Numbered from the stretch's first letter, positions 1 through 7,435 are shown. The stretch: 11,307 nt of DNA from JBFGCA01 sp041567315 (GCA_041567315.1 JBFGCA010000132.1:1-11307); one strand, 5' to 3'. Program-made: numbers and translations. Notes: generated by a model not told the origin, from the sequence alone.

Positions 1-62
1 CGGGCGGCGGGGGCGGCGGCGGGGGCGGCAGCTCGGGCGGCGGCGGCGGCGGCGGCTGGTAG
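1..62 (+). CDS. C-terminal end of a protein with a glycine-rich, Trp-terminated tail (5' partial)
   Basis: Only the last 19 codons are visible. Reading in the frame that starts at base 3, the codons are almost all GGC/GGG, interrupted by one Ser-Ser pair, and they end in TGG followed by TAG at 60-62. The tail is therefore Gly-rich with a final Trp. Tails of this kind are known at the C-termini of several bacterial membrane or secreted families, including TPM/YgcG proteins, DUF2207 and DUF1517. The family of this gene cannot be decided because the rest is outside the window. It converges on the GT87 gene, with six bases between the two stop codons. A non-coding GGC repeat is possible, but the in-frame Trp-stop ending and its likeness to the tail encoded at 4099 favour coding. 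Confidence 0.6.
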   Translation, partial: GGGGGGGGGSSGGGGGGGW

Positions 63-68
63 GAGCGG

Positions 69-1187
69 CTACGCCTCGCCGGTGCGCCAGGGCGGGGCTG
101 CGAGCAGCAGCGCGGCGAGCGCCAGCGGCGGCAGCAGCGCCAGGCCTTCCTTGAAGAGGCCGGCGACCAGGGCGACGCCGGCGGCCATCGCGGCGCCTCG
201 CGGCGCGGAGCGGGCGACCGGCAGGAAGGCGGCCAGGACGGCCGGCCCGAAGACGTAGGCGTCGTAGCCGGCCATTCTGGGCAGGGCGACGAAGGCGGCG
301 ACCAGCGCCAGGGCGAAGGCCTGCCGGTCTCCGGACCCGCTCCCCCACCGCAGCGCCAGCAGGAAGGCCAGGGCGACCGAGAGCTGGGCCGCCACCGCCA
401 GCAGGGTGGCCATCGGGACGTCGGCGCCGAGGTCGACGAGGACCCTCGACAGGCGCCCGGCCAGGCTGTAGCGGAGCTGGAGCGGCTCGATCACCCCGCT
501 CCAGATCGCCGCCGTCCGGCTGGCGGCGAGGCCGGGCCACAGGGCCGCCGCCAGCAACGCGTTGAGCGCCGGCGGGGCGAGCGCCAGCAACGCCCGCGGG
601 GTCAACGCTCCCAGCGCGAACGGCACGGCCAGCAGCAGCAGCGAGTAGGGCTTGAACAGCGCGGCGATCCCGATCAGCACGTAGAACGAGGTCCAGGCGC
701 CCCGCGAGGCGGCCAGCAGCCCGCCGGCCTGGAGCAGCCCGACCAGCCAGCCGAGGTTGCCGGAGGCCACCACGTAGACGCTGTCGGCGTTGCCGAAGGC
801 CAGGGCGTAGAGCCAGACCAGCGGCGAGCCGGCCACGGCCGGGGCCACCGCCCGGAGGGCCAGGGCGAGCGTCGCCAGCACCGCCAGCGCCACCAGGGCG
901 GCGTAGAGCCGCTCGGCCGCGAACTCCAGGAAGACCTCGGAGATCAGCGGCGTCAGGACCAGCGAGTAGTAGTAGCCGGTGTGCGAGCCGTCGGTCTGGT
1001 AGGGGTCGAGCCCGGCGCTCCAGCGAGCGGCCGCGTCGCGGTAGTAGCCGAGGTCCCAGAGCAGACCGCCCTGGGCGGCGGCGTCCTCGACCAGCGCACC
1101 CCAGGCGCCGTAAGCGAGCGACAGGACCGCCAGGACGCCGAGCAGTGCCGCGAGGCCGCGTCGGCCGCCTGGCGGCGCGCCGCTCAC
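69..1187 (-). CDS. GT87/DUF2029 family polytopic membrane glycosyltransferase
   Basis: This 372-residue protein is almost entirely hydrophobic helices. The first membrane segment is at about residues 12-32. The early loop carries WDLGYYRDA (44-52) followed by G-x-DPY (59-63), which is the usual GT87 pattern of an acidic/aromatic motif and then a G..PY motif. Further on, SGNLGWLVGLLQAGG (142-156) and ALFKPYSLLLL (176-186) match the conserved middle of DUF2029 proteins. Family members use polyprenyl-phosphate-linked sugars such as phosphomannose and glycosylate envelope glycans or lipids outside the membrane; the donor and acceptor here are unknown. The start is GTG at 1187, chosen because it overlaps the upstream glycosyltransferase stop in GTGA. 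No Shine-Dalgarno sequence is obvious, so translational coupling is likely. The family call is firm and the substrate unassigned. Confidence 0.82.
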   Translation of the reverse strand: MSGAPPGGRRGLAALLGVLAVLSLAYGAWGALVEDAAAQGGLLWDLGYYRDAAARWSAGLDPYQTDGSHTGYYYSLVLTPLISEVFLEFAAERLYAALVALAVLATLALALRAVAPAVAGSPLVWLYALAFGNADSVYVVASGNLGWLVGLLQAGGLLAASRGAWTSFYVLIGIAALFKPYSLLLLAVPFALGALTPRALLALAPPALNALLAAALWPGLAASRTAAIWSGVIEPLQLRYSLAGRLSRVLVDLGADVPMATLLAVAAQLSVALAFLLALRWGSGSGDRQAFALALVAAFVALPRMAGYDAYVFGPAVLAAFLPVARSAPRGAAMAAGVALVAGLFKEGLALLPPLALAALLLAAPPWRTGEA

Positions 1188-2128
1188 CGTTCGGCGGCTT
1201 GGCCCGCGACGGCCTCTGCGGGGGCCTGGACCGGAGCCTCGACGGGTGCCTCGATCGGGGCGGCAGGCGGCGCCGCCACCTCGAAGCCGGCCGGGTCGAG
1301 CCGCGCGAAGAAGGCCAGATACCGGCCCACGATGTTGCCGAGGGCGTGGCTCTCTTCGACCGCCCTCATCCGCTCGAGTCCGGCCCGCCAGGCCGCGCCG
1401 CCGAAGCTGGCCCGCGCCCGCTCGATGGCCTGCCGCACGCTGGCGGCGTCGGGCTCGGTGTAGTACGGATAGTCGCTGCCCAGCACCTCGACCGAGGCCG
1501 CGTCGCGAGTAGTGATCAGATTGGCGTGGCAGGCGGCCGCCGTCGACACCTTGCAGGTGGGCTTGAACAGCACCTCCCGCGGGGCGCGGCGGATCGAGAT
1601 GTGGCAGTTGTAGTTGGGGGCCTCCTCGAAGAACCGCTGCTCGGGGATGCAGGGCACCCCGTCGAGCTGCCCCCAGTGGCCGAACGACCGGGGGTCGCCG
1701 AAGTAGGCCAGCCGGAACTCCTGGTCACCCACCCGGTTGGGCCGGTAGTTGGGGTTCCACTGCAGGTAGATCTTGGTCGGGAGCGCGCTGCCGTTGCCGT
1801 AGTCGTCCATCGGCCGCTGGCTGCGGAAGATGATGCCGTGGTAGAGCCAGCGGTTCTTGAGCCGGCGCTTAAAGCACAGCGTGTCCTGGACGTCGAGGAC
1901 GAGGAGGTTGCCGCGGGCGCGCGCTCCTAGCAGGTGATGGACCTGCCCCTTCTTGATGAACACCAGGATCGAGTCGCTGACGTCGCCGAGCTGGCTGGCG
2001 TAGATCGTCCGGCTCTTGACCCCGGCCTCGCGCAGCGCGGTCTCCATCTGGTGCGCCCCGAGCACGGTCGAGCCCTTGTCGAAATACTTGACGAAGACGA
2101 CCGGGCGCCGGGCTGTTGCTTCAGACAT
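1184..2128 (-). CDS. GT-B-like glycosyltransferase (group 1 type C-terminal half)
   Basis: The protein has 314 residues and no signal peptide or membrane helix, so it should be cytosolic. Residues 9-80 look like a Rossmann half: a beta strand PVVFVKYF, a helix with HQMETALREAG, then strands ILVFIKK and LLVLDVQD. Residues 186-236 resemble the nucleotide-sugar-binding half of GT4/group 1 enzymes: FKPTCKVSTAAACHANLITTRD-type sequence, then ASVEVLGSDYPYYTEPD leading into a helix. In such enzymes this stretch recognises the donor sugar nucleotide. Residues 285-314 form an unusual Ala/Pro/Glu/Val tail with repeated E-A-P-V units, probably disordered. ATG at 2128 has GGAG five bases upstream. The four-base overlap with the GT87 gene suggests one glycan pathway. 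The exact GT family is uncertain because the sequence is divergent. Confidence 0.68.
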   Translation of the reverse strand: MSEATARRPVVFVKYFDKGSTVLGAHQMETALREAGVKSRTIYASQLGDVSDSILVFIKKGQVHHLLGARARGNLLVLDVQDTLCFKRRLKNRWLYHGIIFRSQRPMDDYGNGSALPTKIYLQWNPNYRPNRVGDQEFRLAYFGDPRSFGHWGQLDGVPCIPEQRFFEEAPNYNCHISIRRAPREVLFKPTCKVSTAAACHANLITTRDAASVEVLGSDYPYYTEPDAASVRQAIERARASFGGAAWRAGLERMRAVEESHALGNIVGRYLAFFARLDPAGFEVAAPPAAPIEAPVEAPVQAPAEAVAGQAAER

Positions 2129-2294
2129 CGCGACTCCGGGGGGCGCAGGGAGGTGGTCGAGGCGGGAGTGCCAGAAGTCTCTCTGGCGATTGGTGTTTTA
2201 TCACGGAGATCGAAGGTCCGCACCCGCACCCGCTTGGATGCCCGGGGCCGGCCGATCCTTCGCGGAACGTCGGCGGCGGCCCGCCGGCCGCGGC
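2129..2294 (-). promoter_or_regulatory. 166-base intergenic region with candidate promoter and leader hairpin for the glycosyltransferase pair
   Basis: The gap between the cstA stop and the glycosyltransferase ATG holds no convincing small ORF. On the minus strand it contains TGATAAAAC (2203 down to 2195), identical to the nine bases before the amidohydrolase start, and usable as a -10 box. I see no good -35 match at the usual distance. A transcript would begin near 2190 with a leader of about 62 bases. That leader would open with a six-base-pair stem, GCCAGA/TCTGGC, at 2170-2187 with a six-base loop. The role of the stem is unknown. Confidence 0.35.
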
Positions 2295-2304
2295 TCAGCC
2301 GCGG
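2288..2304. repeat. Perfect 8-bp inverted repeat at the cstA stop codon
   Basis: CCGCGGCT and AGCCGCGG flank a single central base and span the last codons and stop of cstA. A real RNA hairpin would lose one or two pairs to form a loop. No T-tract follows on the minus strand, so this is not a standard intrinsic terminator. It could still mark the 3' end of the operon transcript or be chance in GC-rich sequence. Confidence 0.3.
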
Positions 2305-4064
2305 TAGGTGATCTCCATGCTGGCGATCGGCGGCTGGCGGCGGGTCCGGAGCAAGCACGCCAGGGCCTCGAAGAGCAGCCAGACGGCCAGCACCAGCAGC
2401 GCCAGGCCGACCAGGAAGAGCGCGCTGCCACCCGCCGCCCACTGGGCCCGGAAGTCGCGCAGGTTGGAGAGCATGGCGAGGATGGTGGAGACCGCCATGA
2501 ACACCATCGGCACGCCGGTGAAGTACGGGCTCTTGCCGCGCTGGCGCAGATAGAGGGTGACGGCCAGCAGGGCGAGCCCGGCGAGCAGCTGGTTGGTGGT
2601 GCCGAAGAGGCGCCACAGGGCGAGCCCGGCCGGCCGGCCGCCGATCTCGTAGAAGGCGAAGAAGGCGATCACCAGCACCGCCAGCAGCGACGCCAGGTAG
2701 CGGTTGTCGAGGATCGGCAGCCGCAGGGTCTCGCCGATCTCCGAGATGTTGAAGCGCAGCAGACGGGTGGCCGAGTCGAGGGTGGTCAGCGCGAAGGAGA
2801 CCACCACCACCGCCACGAAGGCGGTGGCCAGCCGGTGATCGGCGATCCCCAGCTTCTCGATGAACTGGGCGGCGCCGGTGATGAACACCCCGACCTGCTG
2901 GCCCAGCGACTGCATCGACCCCCAGTCGCGATAGGTGTCCGCCCACACCCGGGCCGGCGACAGCGCGCCCTGGCCCATCACCCCCGCGGTGCAGGCCAGC
3001 ACCGCCAGCAGCCCCAGCAGCGACTCGCCGATCATCCCGCCGTAGCCGATGAAGCGCGCGTCGCGCTCGGAGTCGATCTGCTTGGCGGTGGTGCCCGACG
3101 CGACCAGCGAGTGGAAGCCGCTGGCGGCGCCGCAGGCGATGATGATGAAGACGAACGGATAGAAGCTCGGCGCCCCCGCCGGGTCGGGCCGGAAGGCCGG
3201 GGCGGCGAACTCGGGGCGCCACACGAAGAGCCCCAGGTAGCTCAGCCCCAGCCCCAGGTAGAGCAGCAGCGAGTTGAGGAAGTCGCGCGCCTGGAGCAGG
3301 CTCCAGACCGGCAGCACCGAGGCCACGAACGAATAGCCCAGCAGGATCACGATCCACGCCGACTGTCCCGGCCAGCCGGCGCGATCCATCCACAGCAGCG
3401 GCCAGCGCAGCCCGCCGCCCACCGCCGCCAGCATCAGCGCGAAGCCCACCGCGGTGGTGGGCAGCAGCGGGAACCGGCGGCGGTAGAGCAGCCAGCCCAT
3501 GACCAGCGCCAGACCGATCAGCACCGCCGACGGGAAGACCGCGGTCGGGAACGAGGAGGGGTCGGCCAGCGGCCGATCCGGGTCCCAGGCCTCGGTGATC
3601 GAGAACATCACCGCGATGACGTAGACGAACACCCCCATCGCCAGCGCGATGCCGAAGAAGATGATCAGGTGGAACAGCGTCTTGGCCCGCGGCCCGATGA
3701 TCCCCTCGGTCACCTTGCCGATCGACATGCCGCGCGCCCGCATGCTCACCACCAGGGCGCCGAAGTCGTGGACGCAGCCCACGAACAGCGCCCCCAGCAC
3801 CACCCACAGCATGGCCGGCGCCCAGCCCCAGATCACCGCCACCGCCGGGCCCAGCATCGGCGACAGTCCGGTGATCGAGGCCCAGTGGTGGCCGAACAGC
3901 ACGTAGCGGTGGGTGGGGACGTAGTCGACCTCGTCGCGCTGCCGGTGGGCGGGGGTGGCGACGGCGGGGTCGAGCGCGAAGACCCGGCGCGCCAGGTAGC
4001 GCGAGTAGAAGGCGTAGCCGGCAGCGTAGCCGAGCAGGCAGAGCACGGTGACCAGGGCGCTCAT
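2295..4064 (-). CDS. cstA: CstA-family carbon starvation / peptide-pyruvate type transporter (short form)
   Basis: The product is a 589-residue integral membrane protein with more than a dozen hydrophobic segments. The family signature is clear: DYVPTHRYVLFGHHWASITG (47-66), then GP-x-x-AVIWGWAPAMLW (72-87) and VHDFGALVVSMRARGMSIG (98-116). Later blocks include SGTTAKQIDSERDARFIGYGGMIGESLLG and TTLDSATRLLRFNISEIGETL. Known relatives, E. coli CstA and BtsT/YjiY, import peptides or pyruvate by cation symport and are about 700 residues long, so this is a shorter subfamily. The open frame extends upstream to 4166, but the extra 34 residues overlap the preceding gene and read as low-complexity Ala/Arg sequence. 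ATG at 4064 opens directly into a hydrophobic helix (SALVTVLCLLGYAAGYAFY). It follows the TPM gene by 34 bases, so the two are probably cotranscribed. The substrate cannot be read from sequence. Confidence 0.9.
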   Translation of the reverse strand: MSALVTVLCLLGYAAGYAFYSRYLARRVFALDPAVATPAHRQRDEVDYVPTHRYVLFGHHWASITGLSPMLGPAVAVIWGWAPAMLWVVLGALFVGCVHDFGALVVSMRARGMSIGKVTEGIIGPRAKTLFHLIIFFGIALAMGVFVYVIAVMFSITEAWDPDRPLADPSSFPTAVFPSAVLIGLALVMGWLLYRRRFPLLPTTAVGFALMLAAVGGGLRWPLLWMDRAGWPGQSAWIVILLGYSFVASVLPVWSLLQARDFLNSLLLYLGLGLSYLGLFVWRPEFAAPAFRPDPAGAPSFYPFVFIIIACGAASGFHSLVASGTTAKQIDSERDARFIGYGGMIGESLLGLLAVLACTAGVMGQGALSPARVWADTYRDWGSMQSLGQQVGVFITGAAQFIEKLGIADHRLATAFVAVVVVSFALTTLDSATRLLRFNISEIGETLRLPILDNRYLASLLAVLVIAFFAFYEIGGRPAGLALWRLFGTTNQLLAGLALLAVTLYLRQRGKSPYFTGVPMVFMAVSTILAMLSNLRDFRAQWAAGGSALFLVGLALLVLAVWLLFEALACLLRTRRQPPIASMEITYRG

Positions 4065-4098
4065 CGGGGACCGGGTACCTGCGGGAGACCGGGCGCGC

Positions 4099-5013
4099 TC
4101 ACCAGCTGCTCGAGGCGCCACCGCCGCCGAAGCTGCCGCCGCCCCCCGAAAAGCCGCCGCCCCCACCCGAGCTGCCGCCCGAGAAGCCGCGGCTGGCGAA
4201 GGTGGTCCAGCCGGGATGGGCGTCGAGCCACCGCTTGCCGGACTCGGTACGGCCGAACCAGATCTTGAGCAGCGGGAAGCCGATCACCCACAGCGCCAGC
4301 GCGATGAACCCGGCCCAGGGATGGAGCACCATCGGGAAGGTGCCGAAGAAGGGCATCAGGAACAGCCACAGGAACCAGCTCCCGCAGCCGCTGGAGAACA
4401 GCGCCGAGACCGCGAACATCCCGACCACCAGCAGGAAGAAACCGAAGAAGACGAGCCGAAAGAGCAGCGGTGCGCCGGCCAGGTCGCCGCTGCCGGAGGA
4501 GGCCGGCGCCTCCTCGCCGGGCGGCGACTCGGCGCCGCCCAGCACCGCCAGCGTGGCGTCGACGCCGCGCTCGATGCCGCCCTCGAAATCGCCGCGCCGG
4601 AAGGCCGGGCGCAGGATGTTGTTGAGGATGCGGCCGCTCATCAGGTCGGTGAGCCGCTCCTCGAGACCGTAGCCGACCTCCAGCCGCATCTTGCGGTCGT
4701 CGCGGGCGATCAGCAGCAGCAGCCCGTCGTCCTGCTCGGCCCGTCCCAGCGCCCAGGTCTCGGCCACCCGCAGCGAGTACTCCTCGAGCACCTCGCCCTC
4801 GAGACTGTCGATGGTGAGGATCGCGAACTGGGCGCCGGTCTGCTGCTCGTAGGCCGCCAGCTTCTGCTCGATCCGGTCCTCGGTCTCGGGCCCCAGCAGC
4901 TCCGCCAGGTCGTTGACCCGGCCGGTGAGATAGGGCACCTCCCTGGCGCCGGCCGTGGCCGCCAGGGCGAAGCCCAGCAGCGCGGCGGCCAGCGAGGCGA
5001 GCGGTCGCCCCAC
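4099..5013 (-). CDS. Secreted/membrane-anchored TPM-domain protein, YgcG-like, with Gly-rich Trp-terminated tail
   Basis: This 304-residue protein opens with a signal peptide (about 1-23, ending near ATAGA). A TPM domain follows at about 27-160, with GRVNDLAELLGPETEDRI at its start, the central AETWALGRAEQDDGLLLLIARDDRKMRLEVGYGLEE block, and the helix DLMSGRILNNILRPAFRRGDFEGGI. A Pro/Ala/Ser linker (162-180) leads to hydrophobic helices at about 185-206 and 212-230 and another at 234-250. The last 30 residues are Gly/Ser-rich with scattered Phe and end in SSSW. TPM domains are thought to act as small extracytoplasmic phosphatases or in membrane and photosystem maintenance; the bacterial YgcG role is unsettled. 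The start is GTG at 5013, one base after the preceding stop, with GGGAG seven bases upstream. I am sure of the family, not of the activity. Confidence 0.88.
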   Translation of the reverse strand: MGRPLASLAAALLGFALAATAGAREVPYLTGRVNDLAELLGPETEDRIEQKLAAYEQQTGAQFAILTIDSLEGEVLEEYSLRVAETWALGRAEQDDGLLLLIARDDRKMRLEVGYGLEERLTDLMSGRILNNILRPAFRRGDFEGGIERGVDATLAVLGGAESPPGEEAPASSGSGDLAGAPLLFRLVFFGFFLLVVGMFAVSALFSSGCGSWFLWLFLMPFFGTFPMVLHPWAGFIALALWVIGFPLLKIWFGRTESGKRWLDAHPGWTTFASRGFSGGSSGGGGGFSGGGGSFGGGGASSSW

Positions 5014-5014
5014 C

Positions 5015-5674
5015 TCAACGCTCCCGCCGGCGCAGCTCGTCGCTCAGCTCGTCGCGGTCGTCGGGCCGCCGCTCGACCCCACGGCGGGCGAGCAGCCGGC
5101 CGCACTCCCCCACCGCCTCGACCAGTGCCGCCGCCGCCCGCCCGGCGCGGATGCCCGCGGCCAGCCGGTCGGAGAGCGTCTGCCACTCGCCGGCCTCCAC
5201 CCGGGCGTTGATGCCGCTGTCGCCCAGCACCACCACCCGGTGCTCGAACAGCGACAGGAAGAGCAGGATGCCGGTGCGCTCGGCGGTGGCGAACACCTCC
5301 TCCTCGAGAAAGGCCACCGAGGCCCGCCGCGCCACCCGGCGCGCCATCACCTCGGCCGGGGTCAGCGCCCGCTTGACCGCCGGCACCACCGCCGCCGCCA
5401 GATAGCCCAGCGCCGCCCCCAGCGGCGCCGGCAGCGCCAGCCACAGGAGCACCGGCCCCCACAGCCCGGCCAGCTCGTGGATCGCCGCCGCCACCAGCGG
5501 GACCAGCAACGCCCCAAGCGCCGCCCCTCGCCACAGCGTCCCCTCGTACTCGTCGCTGGCCAGCACCACGTAGGGGACGATCTCGCCCGCGGTCTTGCCC
5601 TCGGCGGCGTCCACCGCCCGCCGCACCGCCTCCAGATCGGCCTGGTTGAAGTAGGCGTCGAGTCCCCGCACCAT
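5015..5674 (-). CDS. TPM-domain membrane protein without signal peptide
   Basis: A protein of 219 residues. A short polar N-terminus (GLDAYFNQADLEAVRRAVDAAE) is followed by EIVPYVVLASDEYEG and two hydrophobic segments at about 49-66 and 72-100. Residues 105-198 form the second half of a TPM fold: a helix rich in Arg/Ala, then RTGILLFLSLFEHRVVVLGDSGINARV and a final helix region GECGRLLARRGVERR. This two-part layout, with membrane helices inserted before the conserved core, is typical of the cytoplasmic-type TPM partner often encoded beside YgcG. It is the first gene of the operon and ends one base before the next GTG. ATG at 5674 has GGGAGG only two bases upstream; the next codon, GTG at 5671, would give a better five-base spacing and may be the true start. 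A promoter box lies at 5701-5696. Confidence 0.8.
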   Translation of the reverse strand: MVRGLDAYFNQADLEAVRRAVDAAEGKTAGEIVPYVVLASDEYEGTLWRGAALGALLVPLVAAAIHELAGLWGPVLLWLALPAPLGAALGYLAAAVVPAVKRALTPAEVMARRVARRASVAFLEEEVFATAERTGILLFLSLFEHRVVVLGDSGINARVEAGEWQTLSDRLAAGIRAGRAAAALVEAVGECGRLLARRGVERRPDDRDELSDELRRRER

Positions 5675-5770
5675 CGCCTCCCGAGAAGCCGCGCGATTCT
5701 ACGCCACCGGCAAGCGCACCCGCGCCCGTTCCTTTGCCGGCGGGCGGCCGCAGCTGATAAAACCGCCTGC
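5675..5770. promoter_or_regulatory. Divergent promoter region between the TPM-cstA operon and the amidohydrolase gene
   Basis: Both strands carry a plausible -10 box in these 96 bases. On the plus strand, TTGCCG (5734-5739) precedes GATAAA (5756-5761) by 16 bases, and transcription would start at or within a few bases of the amidohydrolase ATG at 5771. On the minus strand, TAGAAT (5701 down to 5696) would start transcripts near 5689, leaving about 15 bases of leader containing GGGAGG. No clear -35 is seen for the minus-strand promoter. The two boxes are 54 bases apart, close enough for one regulator to affect both directions, but I see no clear operator. Confidence 0.5.
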
Positions 5771-7435
5771 ATGCGCGAGCCTGCCCTGCTCCGGCTGACC
5801 GCCCTGCTTCTCGTCCTGACGATGGCCGGCGCCGCCGGCGGGCAGGAGGAGGCGCCCGAGCAGGAGGGGGACGAGGAGCGGCGGGCGATTCCGGCGGCGC
5901 CCGACCGGCAGGAGGGGGAGGGGCCGTTCGGGCGGTTGATCTTGCGGGGCGGGACGGTGGTGGACGGCACCGGCGCGCCGCCCATGGGGCCGATGGACGT
6001 GGTCATCGAGGGCAACCGGATCGTCCAGGTCAAGCAGGTCGGCGTGCCCGGGCTGCCCATCGACCCCAAGAAGCGGCCGCAGGCGCGCGAGGGGGACCGA
6101 GAGCTGGACGTCGAGGGGAGCTACCTGCTGCCCGGCTTCGTCGACATGCACGGTCACATCGGTGGCGCCCGCCAGGGCACCCCGGCCGATTACGTCTTCA
6201 AGCTGTGGCTGGCGCACGGCATCACCACCATCCGCGACCCGGGGAGCGGCAACGGCCTCGACTGGGTGCTGGAGCACCGCGAGAGGAGCCGCCGCAACCA
6301 GATCACCGCTCCGCGGATCGTCGCCTACGTCTTCTTCGGCATGGATCGCAAGGAGCCGTTCACCACCCCGGAGCAGGCGCGGCAGTGGGTCCGGGAGGTG
6401 GCGGCGCGCGGCGCCGACGGCGTCAAGTTCTTCGGCCACCGGCCCGACGTCCTGGCGGCGGCGATCGAGGAGGCGCGGACCCGGCGGCTGGGCACCGCCT
6501 GCCATCACGCCCAGCTGGCGGTGAGCCGAGTCGACGTGCGCGACACCGCCGGCTGGGGCCTGACCACCATGGAGCACTGGTACGGCCTGCCCGAGGCGCT
6601 GTTCGTCGACCGCACGGTGCAGGACTATCCGGTGGACTACAACTACCACGACGAGCAGCACCGCTTCGGCGAAGCCGGCCGGCTGTGGGCGCAGGCGGCG
6701 CCGCCGGGCAGCGAGGCCTGGGAGCGGCTGATCGGCGAGCTGGTGGCGCTCGACTTCACGATCGATCCCACCCTCACCATCTACGAGGCGAGCCGCGACC
6801 TGATGCGGGTGCGCCGCGACGAGTGGCACGACCTCTACACCCTGCCCTCGCTGTGGGACTTCTTCGCCCCCAACCGCGACGCCCACGGCTCCTACTGGTT
6901 CGACTGGTCGACCGAGGACGAGGTGGCCTGGAAGGAGAACTACCGGCTGTGGATGGCCTTCCTCAACGACTACAAGAACCGCGGCGGGCGGGTCACCACC
7001 GGCTCCGACGCCGGCTACATCTACAAGCTCTACGGCTTCGCCTACGTGCGTGAGCTGGAGCTGCTCCGCGAGGCCGGCTTCCATCCGCTCGAGGTGCTGC
7101 GGGCGGCCACCCTGCACGGCGCCGAGGCGCTGGGGATGGAGGACGAGATCGGCTCGCTCGAGCCCGGCAAGCTGGCCGACCTGGTGATCGTCGGCGAGAA
7201 CCCGCTGGCCAACTTCAAGGTGCTCTACGGTACCGGCGCCATCCGGGTGAACGAGGAGAACCAGGCGGTGCGGGTCGGCGGGGTGCGCTACACGATCAAG
7301 GACGGCATCCTCTTCGACGCCCCGGCGCTGCTCGCCGACGTCCGCGCGATGGTGGCCCGGGCCAAGGCCGAGACCGGCCAGGAGCTGGTTCAGCCGGGGA
7401 TGCCGCCCCGGCCCTACCGCCCCGAGGCGCCCTGA
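5771..7435 (+). CDS. Secreted metal-dependent amidohydrolase
   Basis: A 554-residue member of the amidohydrolase superfamily. Residues 1-24 form a signal peptide (hydrophobic LLRLTALLLVLTMAGAAGG), followed by a charged Glu/Gln-rich linker to about 52. The composite beta domain starts with LILRGGTVVDGTG (56-68). The metal motif is MHGH (His127, His129) after LLPGFVD. Lys219 in DGVKFFG is placed like the carboxylated lysine of binuclear members. His245/His246 (ACHHAQ), His269 (MEHW) and Asp413 (TGSDAGY) complete the set. The C-terminus has LGMEDEIGSLEPGKLADLVI, the usual return to the beta domain. The stretch between His269 and Asp413 is rich in Tyr, Trp and Asp and probably shapes the substrate pocket. 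The substrate may be a peptide or cyclic amide, but this is not determinable. The open frame runs upstream to 4955, but the signal peptide and promoter fix the start at 5771. Confidence 0.88.
   Translation: MREPALLRLTALLLVLTMAGAAGGQEEAPEQEGDEERRAIPAAPDRQEGEGPFGRLILRGGTVVDGTGAPPMGPMDVVIEGNRIVQVKQVGVPGLPIDPKKRPQAREGDRELDVEGSYLLPGFVDMHGHIGGARQGTPADYVFKLWLAHGITTIRDPGSGNGLDWVLEHRERSRRNQITAPRIVAYVFFGMDRKEPFTTPEQARQWVREVAARGADGVKFFGHRPDVLAAAIEEARTRRLGTACHHAQLAVSRVDVRDTAGWGLTTMEHWYGLPEALFVDRTVQDYPVDYNYHDEQHRFGEAGRLWAQAAPPGSEAWERLIGELVALDFTIDPTLTIYEASRDLMRVRRDEWHDLYTLPSLWDFFAPNRDAHGSYWFDWSTEDEVAWKENYRLWMAFLNDYKNRGGRVTTGSDAGYIYKLYGFAYVRELELLREAGFHPLEVLRAATLHGAEALGMEDEIGSLEPGKLADLVIVGENPLANFKVLYGTGAIRVNEENQAVRVGGVRYTIKDGILFDAPALLADVRAMVARAKAETGQELVQPGMPPRPYRPEAP

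Noticed and set aside
1..60. A GGC trinucleotide repeat as a possible structural or phase-variable repeat
   Set aside because: It is an in-frame poly-Gly coding tail ending in Trp and a stop, so coding explains it.
1145..1930. Plus-strand frames of 160-261 codons across the glycosyltransferase gene
   Set aside because: They are Arg/Ala/Gly-rich shadows with no motif and no ribosome binding site.
1927..3807. A 626-codon minus-strand frame offset from cstA
   Set aside because: It is in another frame of the same strand as cstA and the glycosyltransferase and consists of Gly/Arg/Ala low-complexity sequence.
2016..4268. A 750-codon open frame on the plus strand across the cstA region
   Set aside because: It is antisense to cstA, rich in His/Gln/Arg without any fold-like pattern, and is the expected result of strong third-position GC bias. 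The minus-strand CstA signature is unambiguous.
4955..5770. Upstream extension of the amidohydrolase frame to 4955
   Set aside because: It overlaps the TPM genes on the other strand, has no domain pattern, and places the clear signal peptide and promoter in the middle of a protein.
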